Made by a program: the position numbers and the translations under genes. The notes under the pieces are model-generated. The model made no database searches. It was not told the origin of the DNA and worked only from the letters and a program-made list of their open reading frames with translations. DNA of 64,000 nucleotides from an uncultured Prevotellaceae bacterium (GTDB lineage Bacteria > Bacteroidota > Bacteroidia > Bacteroidales > Muribaculaceae). Positions 8,825-17,272 of the stretch are shown piece after piece. Each line of letters begins with the position of its first letter. Positions within the stretch are counted from its first letter, which is position 1. Where the stretch lies: positions 62,001-126,000 of the forward strand of contig ONGE01000012.1 of NCBI GenBank assembly GCA_900317325.1, in the 5' to 3' direction.

Positions 8825-11233
8825 ATGAAAAGATTCTTATTCTGTGTCGCAGTCTTGTTTGCGGCAATTCAGCTTTCGGCTGCCCCTGTTGATATGGCAA
8901 CAGCGCAGGCCAAGGCGCAAAATTTTGTGCAGCAGCACAAGTATGGTGGCGTTTTAAGGGCTCCTCTCAGCGGGAGAATGACGTTGGCGCATGCCGAAAT
9001 GAATTCCCGAAAGCTGGACCGTGCCGTGTTCTACATCTTCAATTCCAGCAACGGCTATGTTATCGTTTCGGGTGATGACCGTGCCGAGGAAATCCTTGGT
9101 TATGGCGATGGCCAGTTGGACATCAACACGATACCTTGCAACATGAAGGCCTGGCTGGCTACCTACAAGGAGCAGATCGAGTATCTCCAGGACCATGAGG
9201 GTTTGCAGGTCGAGACGCCGTCGATGATGGCGCCGTCGTTGCGCATTCCCAGTGTCGCCCCGTTGCTGACCGCCGAGTGGGACCAGGAGGCCCCCTACTG
9301 GAACATGTGCAAGATCAACAATTACCAGTGCTTGACAGGTTGCCCTGCCACGTCGGCTGCCATGGTGTTCCACTACTGGAAATATCCTGACTACATGACT
9401 CCCGAGGTGCCCGGTTACAAGTGCACGCTGAGCACGGGCTACTATTCAACCCAGAGTGTGAATGTCCCTGCTTTGCCTCCTGTGGTTTTTGATTGGGAAC
9501 ACATGAGAGATAAATACACCAGCAACTATACGAGCGAGGAAGCCAATGCCGTAGCAACGCTGATGCGTTATGTGGGCCAGGCCGAGCGCATGGAGTATGG
9601 TACCAGTGCAGCCGGCGGTAGCGGTGTGGCTGCCGACAGCGTTATCCTGATTGTCAATGCATTCAAGCTCTTCGGCTATGATGAGGAAACCGTTCGCATG
9701 GTGAAAAAGACCAGTTCCTATAGCGGTGGTACCACCCTCTATACCGATGCTGAATGGGCTGCCATCATTCAGGAGGAACTCATTGAGGAACGTCCCATCG
9801 TGTTCTGTGCCATCGCAGGTGGCTTCTTCGGCGGCGGCCATGCCTTCAATGTTGACGGTTATGATGCCAATACCAACAAGTACCACGTCAACTTCGGTTG
9901 GAGTGGTTCATCCAACAACTATTATGCCCTCAACGCCTTCAATGGTGATGGCTCGACATTCAACCAGTACCAGCAGATGGTGATTGGTATCCAGCCTCCT
10001 CTCACCTCGCCGCGCCTGCGTGCCGACAAGAGCGAGTTGTCGATGGAATGCTACAAGAACCAGACCGATGTGGCCAGCTTCACAATCACCGGACGCAATC
10101 TTGAGGACAAAGTCACGCTTACCCTCAACGACGAGAACGGCGTGTTCAGCATTGATGAGAGTTCGTTTGATCCCAACGATGAGAACAGGCTTGAGCGTAC
10201 TGTCGAAGTGACCTATTCTCCCAAGGCCGAAGGCGAGTACACCGCCACGCTGACTTGCAGCACGCCCGGCGTCGATGACATCGTCATCACACTGCACGGA
10301 GCTTCGCAATATGAGCTTTATCGCCCTGTCATGCTGGATGCCGATGAGCAGGCAATCACTTCCACCTCGTTCCGTGCTGACTGGACCGACAACACTCCTG
10401 TCGAGAACGTCGTGAGCTACTCCCTCGAGGTGCGCGTGAAGCCTGATGTGGTCTTGCTGGCCGAGGCCGACTGGAGCGATGTGCCCCAGGAGAGCACCAA
10501 CCATGCTTCGGATGCTGCCAACTATCTTCCCGACGGTTGGACTTTCACCGGAGACCACTTCTACCTTGACGGCGGTTGTATCTCAGCAAACCGTAACAAT
10601 GTGTTGGATCCGAACTGTGACTTGGCGGGCTACTCCACGGTGAGTGTCATCATCAAAGCCAGGGCTTACCCCAAGGGTAAGAACACGACGCTGGATGTTA
10701 TTACCGATCAGGCTTCAAGGACCATCATGCTGGCCCAGGATTTCGACACCTATCTGGTAGTGCTCCCGGTGGGCGACGATGGTTATGTCAAGATCAGAAC
10801 GGGTTATTACCCCAATATCCAGAGCATCAAGATTTATGGTGGTGAAATCACCGATCCTGAGCCCTTCGCCCTGCGTGGAACTGGTGACGACGATTATCAC
10901 CTGATCGAGGGTATTACTCCCGATAAGTTCTATACCGTGACCGGCCTCATGCCCGCAACTCCTTACTTGTATCGTGTAAAGGCCTTCTATGTGAACGGTA
11001 CCGAGAGCTCGTGGAGTAACACCAAGGAGGTTCTCCTCAAGGAGGGTCAGATTCTCCGCGGCGACGTGGACGGTGACGGCCAGGTTGAGTTGACCGATGT
11101 TACCGTGTTGATTACGGCACTGCTCACCGAGGACTTCTCTTCGGTGAATATGGAGGCTGCCGACTTCAATGAAGACGGCGCGGTCAACATCGCTGATGTG
11201 ACCTTGCTGATCAATTACATCGCTTCGTTATGA
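8825..11233 (+). CDS. C10 family cysteine peptidase with dockerin, copy 4
   Basis: 802 residues. Signal peptide (ends QLSA), Spi-like prodomain, C10 domain with Cys173 in LTGCPATS, His339 in GHAFNVDGY and Asn356 in HVNFGWSG (Phe where copies 1 and 3 have Trp, but the second Trp is kept). Ig-like domain, interrupted FN3-like domain, then a dockerin with loops starting DVDGDG and DFNEDG. This dockerin lacks the CPIC motif of copies 1-3 and is the most divergent of the four. Predicted secreted zymogen. It stands alone between its own promoter and a perfect terminator. Confidence 0.9.
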   Translation: MKRFLFCVAVLFAAIQLSAAPVDMATAQAKAQNFVQQHKYGGVLRAPLSGRMTLAHAEMNSRKLDRAVFYIFNSSNGYVIVSGDDRAEEILGYGDGQLDINTIPCNMKAWLATYKEQIEYLQDHEGLQVETPSMMAPSLRIPSVAPLLTAEWDQEAPYWNMCKINNYQCLTGCPATSAAMVFHYWKYPDYMTPEVPGYKCTLSTGYYSTQSVNVPALPPVVFDWEHMRDKYTSNYTSEEANAVATLMRYVGQAERMEYGTSAAGGSGVAADSVILIVNAFKLFGYDEETVRMVKKTSSYSGGTTLYTDAEWAAIIQEELIEERPIVFCAIAGGFFGGGHAFNVDGYDANTNKYHVNFGWSGSSNNYYALNAFNGDGSTFNQYQQMVIGIQPPLTSPRLRADKSELSMECYKNQTDVASFTITGRNLEDKVTLTLNDENGVFSIDESSFDPNDENRLERTVEVTYSPKAEGEYTATLTCSTPGVDDIVITLHGASQYELYRPVMLDADEQAITSTSFRADWTDNTPVENVVSYSLEVRVKPDVVLLAEADWSDVPQESTNHASDAANYLPDGWTFTGDHFYLDGGCISANRNNVLDPNCDLAGYSTVSVIIKARAYPKGKNTTLDVITDQASRTIMLAQDFDTYLVVLPVGDDGYVKIRTGYYPNIQSIKIYGGEITDPEPFALRGTGDDDYHLIEGITPDKFYTVTGLMPATPYLYRVKAFYVNGTESSWSNTKEVLLKEGQILRGDVDGDGQVELTDVTVLITALLTEDFSSVNMEAADFNEDGAVNIADVTLLINYIASL

Positions 11234-11270
11234 TCGATTTCACGCTCGGCGTGAATGCATAGAACAAGTG

Positions 11271-11305
11271 GCCGCATCAGGTTTTTCCTGATGCGGCTGT
11301 TTTTT
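11271..11305 (+). terminator. Rho-independent terminator after C10 copy 4
   Basis: A perfect 11-bp stem, GCCGCATCAGG (11271-11281) with 11287-11297, has a TTTTT loop and is followed by TG and a run of T. It separates the peptidase array from the polysaccharide operon. Confidence 0.92.
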
Positions 11306-11356
11306 CAAGGGGGGGGTGTTGTCGCCAAGCCTCCGCTGGTTTTTTTGATGAAAACA

Positions 11357-11388
11357 TTTTGTCAATTCGTTATCTGTGGCTACCTTTG
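11357..11388 (+). promoter_or_regulatory. Promoter for the polysaccharide operon
   Basis: TTTTG at 11357-11361, 19 nt, TACCTTTG at 11381-11388: a full -33/-7 match. It lies 187 nt before the first start codon, which leaves a long untranslated leader. Confidence 0.75.
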
Positions 11389-11575
11389 TCCGTGCGCTGA
11401 GGGTGAGTCATAATCAGTTGATCGTAATTGGGAACAGCCATAAGGCCGACCTGACGTAGAGACACGATTCATGGCACATCACCGGCCGCGGCATGGAATC
11501 CTGCTGTCTGTTATCTCCCGAGGAGAGGGTGGCAGGATCGTATGACCTTTTGTTTGAGAACCGCACCTAAGAAAC
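11389..11575 (+). other. Structured 5' leader of the polysaccharide operon
   Basis: About 187 nt of transcribed, apparently noncoding sequence before the flippase gene. Visible pairings are GATTCATG near 11466 with CATGGAATC ending at 11500 (one bulge), ATCCTGC 11498-11504 with GCAGGAT 11532-11538, and an inner TCTCC/GGAGA hairpin (11514-11526). The first two share bases 11498-11500 and so compete. I do not recognise a known riboswitch class; it could be a regulatory leader or simply a structured UTR. Confidence 0.45.
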
Positions 11576-13156
11576 ATGAGCGAGCAACCTGAAAATAGAA
11601 CTAAGTCATCAGGAAACATCTCCAATAACCGGCTCATTGCCAAGAATTCCATCATGCTGTACCTCAGGATGATCTTGTCGATGCTGGTGGGGTTCTACAC
11701 CTCCAGGGTTGTGCTCAACACCCTTGGCGTGGACGACTTCGGTGTGTATGGTGTCGTTGGCGGCGTGGTGTCGATGCTGGGTTTCTTGACGGCATCGATG
11801 AGTGGTGCGACCAGCCGTTTCCTGGCTTTTGAACTCGGTCGGGAAGACCATCAGCGCCTGTCCGAGACGTTCTCCAGTGCTTTGATCATCCATATTGCTT
11901 TGGCCCTCGTGATCTGTTTGATTGCCGAGACGGTGGGCTTGTGGTTCGTGACCCACAAACTCGTCATTCCGCCTGGGCGTATGACGGCAGCCCTCTGGGT
12001 TTACCAACTGAGTATCCTGAGTGCGATGCTGGGCATGATGCAGGTGCCCTACAGCGCCATGGTCATCGCCTACGAGAGGATGAGCATCTATGCCTATCTC
12101 GAAATCCTGAATGTGGTCTTGAAACTTGTGATTGTCTATCTGTTGACGATAGGCAACTTCGACAAGCTGATCTTGTATGCCATCCTGCACCTGGGCGTGA
12201 CCGTCATCATCATGGCGATTTATGTCATTTACTGCCTCGCCAATTACCCTGCCTCGCGGTTCCGTTGGATTTGGAAACCGTCCATCATCAAGCCCATGCT
12301 GTCGTTCTCGGGATGGGACCTGTATGGTAACGCCAGCAACATGGCCCGCACCCAGGGTGTGAACATGCTCGTGAACATGTTCTTCGGTGCCGCTGCCAAT
12401 GCTGCCGTGGGTGTCGCCTCGACGGTTCAGGCGGTCTTGATGCAGTTCTCGGTCAATATTTCTACAGCGGTGCGTCCCCAGGTGGTGAAGAGCTATTCGG
12501 TCGGTGATCACGACAGGATGTCAACGCTGATTTATGTGGGTTCCCGATACCTGTATCTCCTGCTCTTGTTGGTCTCGGTGCCCATTTTGATAGAACCGCA
12601 TTTCGTGCTCAAGATTTGGCTCAAAATCGTACCGGTGTACTCCGAGTGGTTCGTGAGGTACATGATATTGTTCAATTTCTTTGCCCAGATGTCCATCGTG
12701 ATGGCTATGGGCATTCACGCCACAGGCAAGGTCAAGCGCATCAGCCTCATCAACGGTACGCTGTACCTGTGTGTCCTGCCGTTCACTTATGTCGCTTACA
12801 AGATGTCGGGCAGCATCTATAGCGCGTTTGTCTTTAACGTGATTGCGGTTTTCATCGGGTGCCTGTGCAACGTGTACACGCTGAGCCTGTCGGTGAAACA
12901 GATTTCCTTGACGAAATTCATCCGCAAGGTGCTGATTCCCGTTTTGGTCATCAGTGTGATAGTAATGGCTGTATCCTATATCCCGAAGTTTTACTTCGAG
13001 GAGGGATGGATCAGATTCCTGCTGGTAGGCTTGATTTCGACTGTCGCTGTGCTGACGTTGACTTATATCACGGCCGATCAGCCGATAAAACAATTCATCA
13101 ACAAGAAAGTTTCGTCTTATGTCAGATTTGGTAAGCGTTCTAACACCGACATATAA
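11576..13156 (+). CDS. Polysaccharide (Wzx-like) flippase, MATE/MVF superfamily
   Basis: 526 residues, almost entirely hydrophobic with about 12-14 predicted membrane helices after a polar N-terminus. The start of the fold (SIMLYLRMILSMLVGFYTSR, then VVLNTLGVDDFGVYGVVGG) is typical of oligosaccharide flippases of Bacteroidetes surface-polysaccharide loci, which move lipid-linked repeat units across the inner membrane. It is the first gene of a three-gene operon; its last 38 nt overlap the glycosyltransferase start, which indicates translational coupling. Confidence 0.85.
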   Translation: MSEQPENRTKSSGNISNNRLIAKNSIMLYLRMILSMLVGFYTSRVVLNTLGVDDFGVYGVVGGVVSMLGFLTASMSGATSRFLAFELGREDHQRLSETFSSALIIHIALALVICLIAETVGLWFVTHKLVIPPGRMTAALWVYQLSILSAMLGMMQVPYSAMVIAYERMSIYAYLEILNVVLKLVIVYLLTIGNFDKLILYAILHLGVTVIIMAIYVIYCLANYPASRFRWIWKPSIIKPMLSFSGWDLYGNASNMARTQGVNMLVNMFFGAAANAAVGVASTVQAVLMQFSVNISTAVRPQVVKSYSVGDHDRMSTLIYVGSRYLYLLLLLVSVPILIEPHFVLKIWLKIVPVYSEWFVRYMILFNFFAQMSIVMAMGIHATGKVKRISLINGTLYLCVLPFTYVAYKMSGSIYSAFVFNVIAVFIGCLCNVYTLSLSVKQISLTKFIRKVLIPVLVISVIVMAVSYIPKFYFEEGWIRFLLVGLISTVAVLTLTYITADQPIKQFINKKVSSYVRFGKRSNTDI

Positions 13157-14018
13157 TTGCGGCAAATATATACACCGTCTGTTGGATTCGGTCTTGAAAC
13201 AGACCTATCCGGCCATCGAAATGTATGTGATGGACGACGGCAGCACCGACGATACCAAGTCGGTCATCGACAGCTATATTCCTCGATTTGAGGAAAAAGG
13301 CTACTCCCTGCATTACCGCTACCACGAGAATCAGGGTCAATCGGGCGCCATCAACGACGGCCTGAAACTGGTCAAGGGCGAATACCTGGTGTGGCCCGAT
13401 GCCGATGATTTCTACAAGACCGATAATGCCATCGAGGCGATGGTGGAATCCTTGAAGAACTCGGCCGACGATGTGGGCATGACACGGGTGCTGCTGGAGT
13501 ATCTCAAGGAGGAAGACTTGACGCTCGCCCGGGGGTTGAATCAGCCCGGACCTTACAGCGACCGGCTGTTTGAGGACTGCCTGTTCAAGATCAACGGTTT
13601 CTGGTATTGCGCAGGCGGTTATATGGTCAAGACCGCTGTCTTGAAGGCGGGTATTCCCGATCTCGAAATCTACACCGAGCATGATGCCGGCCAGAACTGG
13701 CAGCTGATGTTGCCGGTGCTCTATACCCATCGCTGCTTGACCATTCCCCGGGTCATGTACTCGGTGCTCACCCGCAGTTCGTCGCACAGTCGAGGCCAAT
13801 ACGCTACACGCAAGCAGGTCAATCGGCAGTACAACGGCTACCGTAACACGATTCTGGCGACCCTCAAGAAGATTCCGTCGATGCCGGCCGCTGAGTTGAC
13901 CGACTACTGCCGCCGCATCAACCGGCAATATGACAAAATGGTGATGATGAACAACCTGCGTTGTTTCCTCAGGCCGATAACTCCGTACATTAAACGCATG
14001 ATAGGTAAACATGATTGA
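13119..14018 (+). CDS. Family 2 glycosyltransferase
   Basis: 299 residues. The N-terminus LVSVLTPTYNCGKYIHRLLD is the classic GT2 nucleotide-binding start, followed by MDDGSTDDTKS and the DxD-type metal-binding motif in WPDADDFY. It should add a sugar from a nucleotide-sugar donor to a growing surface glycan on the cytoplasmic face of the membrane; donor and acceptor cannot be read from the sequence. It starts inside the flippase gene and overlaps the next gene by 8 nt, so all three are surely cotranscribed. Confidence 0.88.
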   Translation: MSDLVSVLTPTYNCGKYIHRLLDSVLKQTYPAIEMYVMDDGSTDDTKSVIDSYIPRFEEKGYSLHYRYHENQGQSGAINDGLKLVKGEYLVWPDADDFYKTDNAIEAMVESLKNSADDVGMTRVLLEYLKEEDLTLARGLNQPGPYSDRLFEDCLFKINGFWYCAGGYMVKTAVLKAGIPDLEIYTEHDAGQNWQLMLPVLYTHRCLTIPRVMYSVLTRSSSHSRGQYATRKQVNRQYNGYRNTILATLKKIPSMPAAELTDYCRRINRQYDKMVMMNNLRCFLRPITPYIKRMIGKHD

Positions 14019-15135
14019 CGTCAAAGACAAATCACAGTGCTGTGGCTGCGGGGCTTGTGCTCAGCGCTGTCCCGTCTCGTGCATCACGATGCACGAGGAC
14101 GAGAATGGCTTCCTGTACCCCCAAGTCGATGTCGATGCCTGTGTCGATTGCCATGCCTGCGAGCAAGTATGCCCCTTCTTGAATCGGCAGGAGTCACAGG
14201 ACCCCGTGGTTTCCCTCGCCGCCGCCAATCCTGACGAAGCCCAGCGTAAGAACGCGTCTTCGGGAGGCTTGTTCATGATGCTTGCCAGTCGCGTCATCGA
14301 GCAGGGAGGTGTGGTGTTCGGAGCCCGTTTCAATGATGTGTGGGATGTCGTTCACGATGCAGCCCAGACGCTTGAGGACTTGGCGCCGTTCTGCACCAGC
14401 AAGTATGTTCAATCGACCATCGGTGACAGCTACAGGCGTGCTAAAGGATTCTTGCAGCAAGGTCGAATGGTGATGTTTACCGGAACGCCGTGCCAGATCG
14501 CCGGTTTGAGGTTGTTCCTGGGAGAACCTCAAGAGCAGCTGATTGCTGTTGAGGTCGCTTGCCATGGCGTGCCCAGCCCGGGAGTGTGGCGCACCTGGCT
14601 CAAGAAATGCTCGGGAGGGAAGGCGATACAGCGCGTTAATTTCCGTGACAAGTCCACGGGTTGGAGAGGTTATTCGGTGTTGATAGGGGAGAGTCGGCGT
14701 CATCACGACGACGACAACTACATGGTCACCTTCCTGGACAATTACAACCTGCGTCTGTCCTGCTTCGACTGTCCGTCCAAGAACGGCGGCAGCGGGGCCG
14801 ATATCACCCTGGCCGACTTGTGGGGTTGTGACAGGATATTGTCGCGACGCGACGATAACAAGGGAATGAGTGCCGTGATTGTGCGTTCTGATAAAGGTCG
14901 CCGTCTGGTTGAGCAGTGTGTGGCTGATTCCCAGGTTGTTGATTACAACGAAGTCGTGAAGTATAATCCTGCGTTAGTCCGTAGCGCTGCCCGCCCCGAC
15001 GGCTATGACCTGTTCTGGAAAAGGATGAGCAAGGCCCCGTTATGGACGCTGAAACGCTATCGTTTTCTGGGCGGTGCCGGTCTGTCGGCCGCCATATCCA
15101 GGTTCAAGGTCTATCTGCACCACAGGCTGCATTAA
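14011..15135 (+). CDS. FrhB/FdhB-type iron-sulfur protein (coenzyme F420 hydrogenase beta-subunit family)
   Basis: 374 residues. The N-terminus has two 4Fe-4S ferredoxin motifs, CCGCGACAQRCPVSC and CVDCHACEQVCPF. The rest resembles the FrhB_FdhB N- and C-terminal domains (SSGGLFMMLA, GTPCQIAGL, the conserved Cys-rich CFDCPSKNGGSGADITLADL). Members of this family found in bacterial polysaccharide loci are thought to be flavin/iron-sulfur enzymes acting on glycan precursors, often beside pyruvyl transferases; none is present here. Third and last gene of the operon, overlapping the glycosyltransferase by 8 nt. Confidence 0.82.
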   Translation: MIDVKDKSQCCGCGACAQRCPVSCITMHEDENGFLYPQVDVDACVDCHACEQVCPFLNRQESQDPVVSLAAANPDEAQRKNASSGGLFMMLASRVIEQGGVVFGARFNDVWDVVHDAAQTLEDLAPFCTSKYVQSTIGDSYRRAKGFLQQGRMVMFTGTPCQIAGLRLFLGEPQEQLIAVEVACHGVPSPGVWRTWLKKCSGGKAIQRVNFRDKSTGWRGYSVLIGESRRHHDDDNYMVTFLDNYNLRLSCFDCPSKNGGSGADITLADLWGCDRILSRRDDNKGMSAVIVRSDKGRRLVEQCVADSQVVDYNEVVKYNPALVRSAARPDGYDLFWKRMSKAPLWTLKRYRFLGGAGLSAAISRFKVYLHHRLH

Positions 15136-15181
15136 TGCGCTAACTATTTCATTCAACAAGAACAACTTATTGTACAACAGG

Positions 15182-15240
15182 AACAACCTTCTTGTTAAGC
15201 ATCTCTCTTTCACGTTTAGATGCCAAGAAGGTTGTTTTTT
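15182..15240 (+). terminator. Rho-independent terminator of the polysaccharide operon
   Basis: A perfect 13-bp stem, AACAACCTTCTTG (15182-15194) with 15224-15236, encloses a second GCATCT/AGATGC stem and is followed by T residues. Confidence 0.9.
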
Positions 15241-15326
15241 GCTATTAATTCTTGTTAATTTACGGCGATGCGGGCAAACTATTTGTTTGTCTTGCAGTCT
15301 AATCAACAAAAAATGGCGCAAAAAAG

Positions 15327-15356
15327 TTGACTTTTGATAAAAAAGTTATACCTTTG
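15327..15356 (+). promoter_or_regulatory. Promoter for the CTD-only small protein
   Basis: TTG at 15327-15329, 19 nt, TACCTTTG at 15349-15356, only 27 nt before the ATG at 15384. The open frame reaches back to this TTG, but the promoter overlap shows that it cannot be the start codon. Confidence 0.75.
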
Positions 15357-15383
15357 CAGATTGAAACGGAACGAAGTCACAAG

Positions 15384-15695
15384 ATGAAGCGTGTGCTCTA
15401 CATAGTAATTTGCCTGTTGGCAGTTGGAGTCGGCCAAGCGATGCCGGCGCCCGACAATTTCTTGCCGCAGCGCATCGAGACCGCAGCAACCGGGCCTGCA
15501 GCCCAGGGTGCTGATGGGCGCATTGTCTTCACGGCTGGCAACAGTGACGCTGTGTTCAACGTGTATTCAATCACGGGCCAGCTCATCAAAATTGTCCGCG
15601 TGAGTGCCGATCAACGCGCCACCGTTGACTTCCCCAAGGGATTTTACATCGTTAGATGCAGCAACCAGTGGTCGCGCAAGGTGGTGGTTCGCTAA
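15384..15695 (+). CDS. Small secreted protein consisting mainly of a T9SS-like C-terminal sorting domain
   Basis: 103 residues. A signal peptide (MKRVLYIVICLLAVGVGQA) and a short linker lead straight into a type A-like T9SS C-terminal domain: VFNVYSITGQLIKIV, then FPKGFYIVRC and the basic end RKVVVR. There is no room for a cargo domain. Such domains normally direct a passenger through the type IX system and are removed at the cell surface. The ATG at 15384 was chosen because the promoter lies just upstream. It may be a remnant of a larger gene, but it has its own good promoter. Confidence 0.65.
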   Translation: MKRVLYIVICLLAVGVGQAMPAPDNFLPQRIETAATGPAAQGADGRIVFTAGNSDAVFNVYSITGQLIKIVRVSADQRATVDFPKGFYIVRCSNQWSRKVVVR

Positions 15696-15796
15696 CGCGA
15701 GGTTGATGCACGCGTTATCCCTTGTTCCCGTAGTTTAGAAGAAATGGGCGTGGCCGTTGTCACGTCCGTTATTGTTTAGAGCGCTTCTGGCCATTA

Positions 15797-17260
15797 ATGT
15801 ATGTGAGCATGTTTCTCGCCGAGTTGTTTCCATATGCCGATATCGTGTACAACGTGTTTTTGGTGTTGTATTTCCTCACTGTGCTCACGGTGATCATTGT
15901 GGTGCTGAGCGAGAACCGCAACCCGGTCAAGTCGATGGCGTGGGTGCTCGTGCTGGTGCTGCTGCCGGTTGTGGGACTGGTGATATACCTCATCTTCGGC
16001 CGCAATTTGAAAGGTATCAGTCTGATTTCCCGTTCCCACTTGCGCGAACTGCGCCGCATGCACAACCCTCCGGAATATGACCATGAGGCAGTTGCTGGTC
16101 TGTCCGAAGAGTCTCAACAACTCATTTCGCTGGCCAGCAAGTTGTCCAGGCCGCATCTGTTTGTGGGCAACAATATCGAGGTGTTTACTACTGGAAAAGA
16201 AAAATTCGAGGCTCTGATGCGCGACCTCAGGGCGGCACGCCAGTACATTCATGTTCAATATTTCATCATCGAGGACGACCAGACGGGCTCTGAGTTCCTG
16301 TCGCTGCTCATGGAGAAAGCCCGCGAGGGCGTGCAGGTCAAGGTGCTGTACGATTATGTGGGGTCGTTCTACTTCAAGCCGCGTGTGCTACGACGGATGC
16401 GTGAAGCAGGCATTGATGTGCATCCGTTCCTCAAGCTGACGTTCACACAGTTTGCCAACCGCGTCAATTGGCGCAACCACCGCAAGATTGTTGTCATTGA
16501 TGGCAAAATCGGCTACATGGGCGGCATGAACATGGCCGATCGCTATGTCATCGGCGACAAGAATTGGACGCCCTGGCGCGACACTCATCTGCGCATTAAT
16601 GGAGAGGCGGTGGCAGCCTTACAGTATTCTTTTGCTATCGACTGGGACTTCACCACCCGCGAGTTGCTCACTTCAACCACGATGCACGACGACACCGCCC
16701 CGGCAAGCCGTGACTATTTGGTGCAGATGATGACCAGCGGTCCCACCAACCGCTGGAACAACATCTCGTTTATCTTCCTCAAAGCCATTACCCTGGCCAA
16801 GCGGTGTGTTTATGTCCAGTCGCCCTATTTCCTTCCCAGCGATTCCCTGCTCAAGGCTTTGCAGAGTGCGGCGTTGGCCGGTGTTGACGTGCGCTTGATG
16901 ATTCCCCGCCAGTCCGACTCGGCGATGCTGCGTTTGGCCACAGGCTCCTATTACAAGGAGTGCCTGTTGGCAGGTATCAAGATCTACCTCTACGAGCCCA
17001 CCATCATGCACGCCAAGGTGGTGATTGTCGATGACGAGTTTGTCACGGCCGGCTCTACCAACTTCGACTTCCGCAGTTTTGAGCACAATTTCGAGATCAA
17101 TGCCCTGGTTTACAGCAAGGAATTCAACGAGAAGATGAAACGCATCTTCGAGAGCGACATGGAGCAATGCACTCGCCTGTTGTTGAGCAAGTGGAAACAA
17201 CGCCCCTTGCGGCAGAAGGCTCTCGAGTCGGTCGTTCGCCTGATCAGCCCCATCTTGTAA
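15797..17260 (+). CDS. cls: Cardiolipin synthase
   Basis: 487 residues, the usual length. Two N-terminal membrane helices (about 12-60, with the PLDc_N-type ENRNPVKSMAWVLVLVLLP) precede two phospholipase D catalytic motifs: HRKIVVIDGKIGYMGGMN and HAKVVIVDDEFVTAGSTNFD. The enzyme joins two phosphatidylglycerol molecules into cardiolipin and glycerol at the inner membrane. Met at 15797 or 15809 could start it. It is followed after 12 nt by ispE, so the two are probably cotranscribed. Confidence 0.93.
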   Translation: MYVSMFLAELFPYADIVYNVFLVLYFLTVLTVIIVVLSENRNPVKSMAWVLVLVLLPVVGLVIYLIFGRNLKGISLISRSHLRELRRMHNPPEYDHEAVAGLSEESQQLISLASKLSRPHLFVGNNIEVFTTGKEKFEALMRDLRAARQYIHVQYFIIEDDQTGSEFLSLLMEKAREGVQVKVLYDYVGSFYFKPRVLRRMREAGIDVHPFLKLTFTQFANRVNWRNHRKIVVIDGKIGYMGGMNMADRYVIGDKNWTPWRDTHLRINGEAVAALQYSFAIDWDFTTRELLTSTTMHDDTAPASRDYLVQMMTSGPTNRWNNISFIFLKAITLAKRCVYVQSPYFLPSDSLLKALQSAALAGVDVRLMIPRQSDSAMLRLATGSYYKECLLAGIKIYLYEPTIMHAKVVIVDDEFVTAGSTNFDFRSFEHNFEINALVYSKEFNEKMKRIFESDMEQCTRLLLSKWKQRPLRQKALESVVRLISPIL

Positions 17261-17272
17261 TTTCACGATAAC

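Noticed and set aside
11389-11575. Known riboswitch (TPP, cobalamin, SAM) in the polysaccharide leader
   Set aside because: The conserved core sequences of these classes are not present; I only report an unclassified structured leader.
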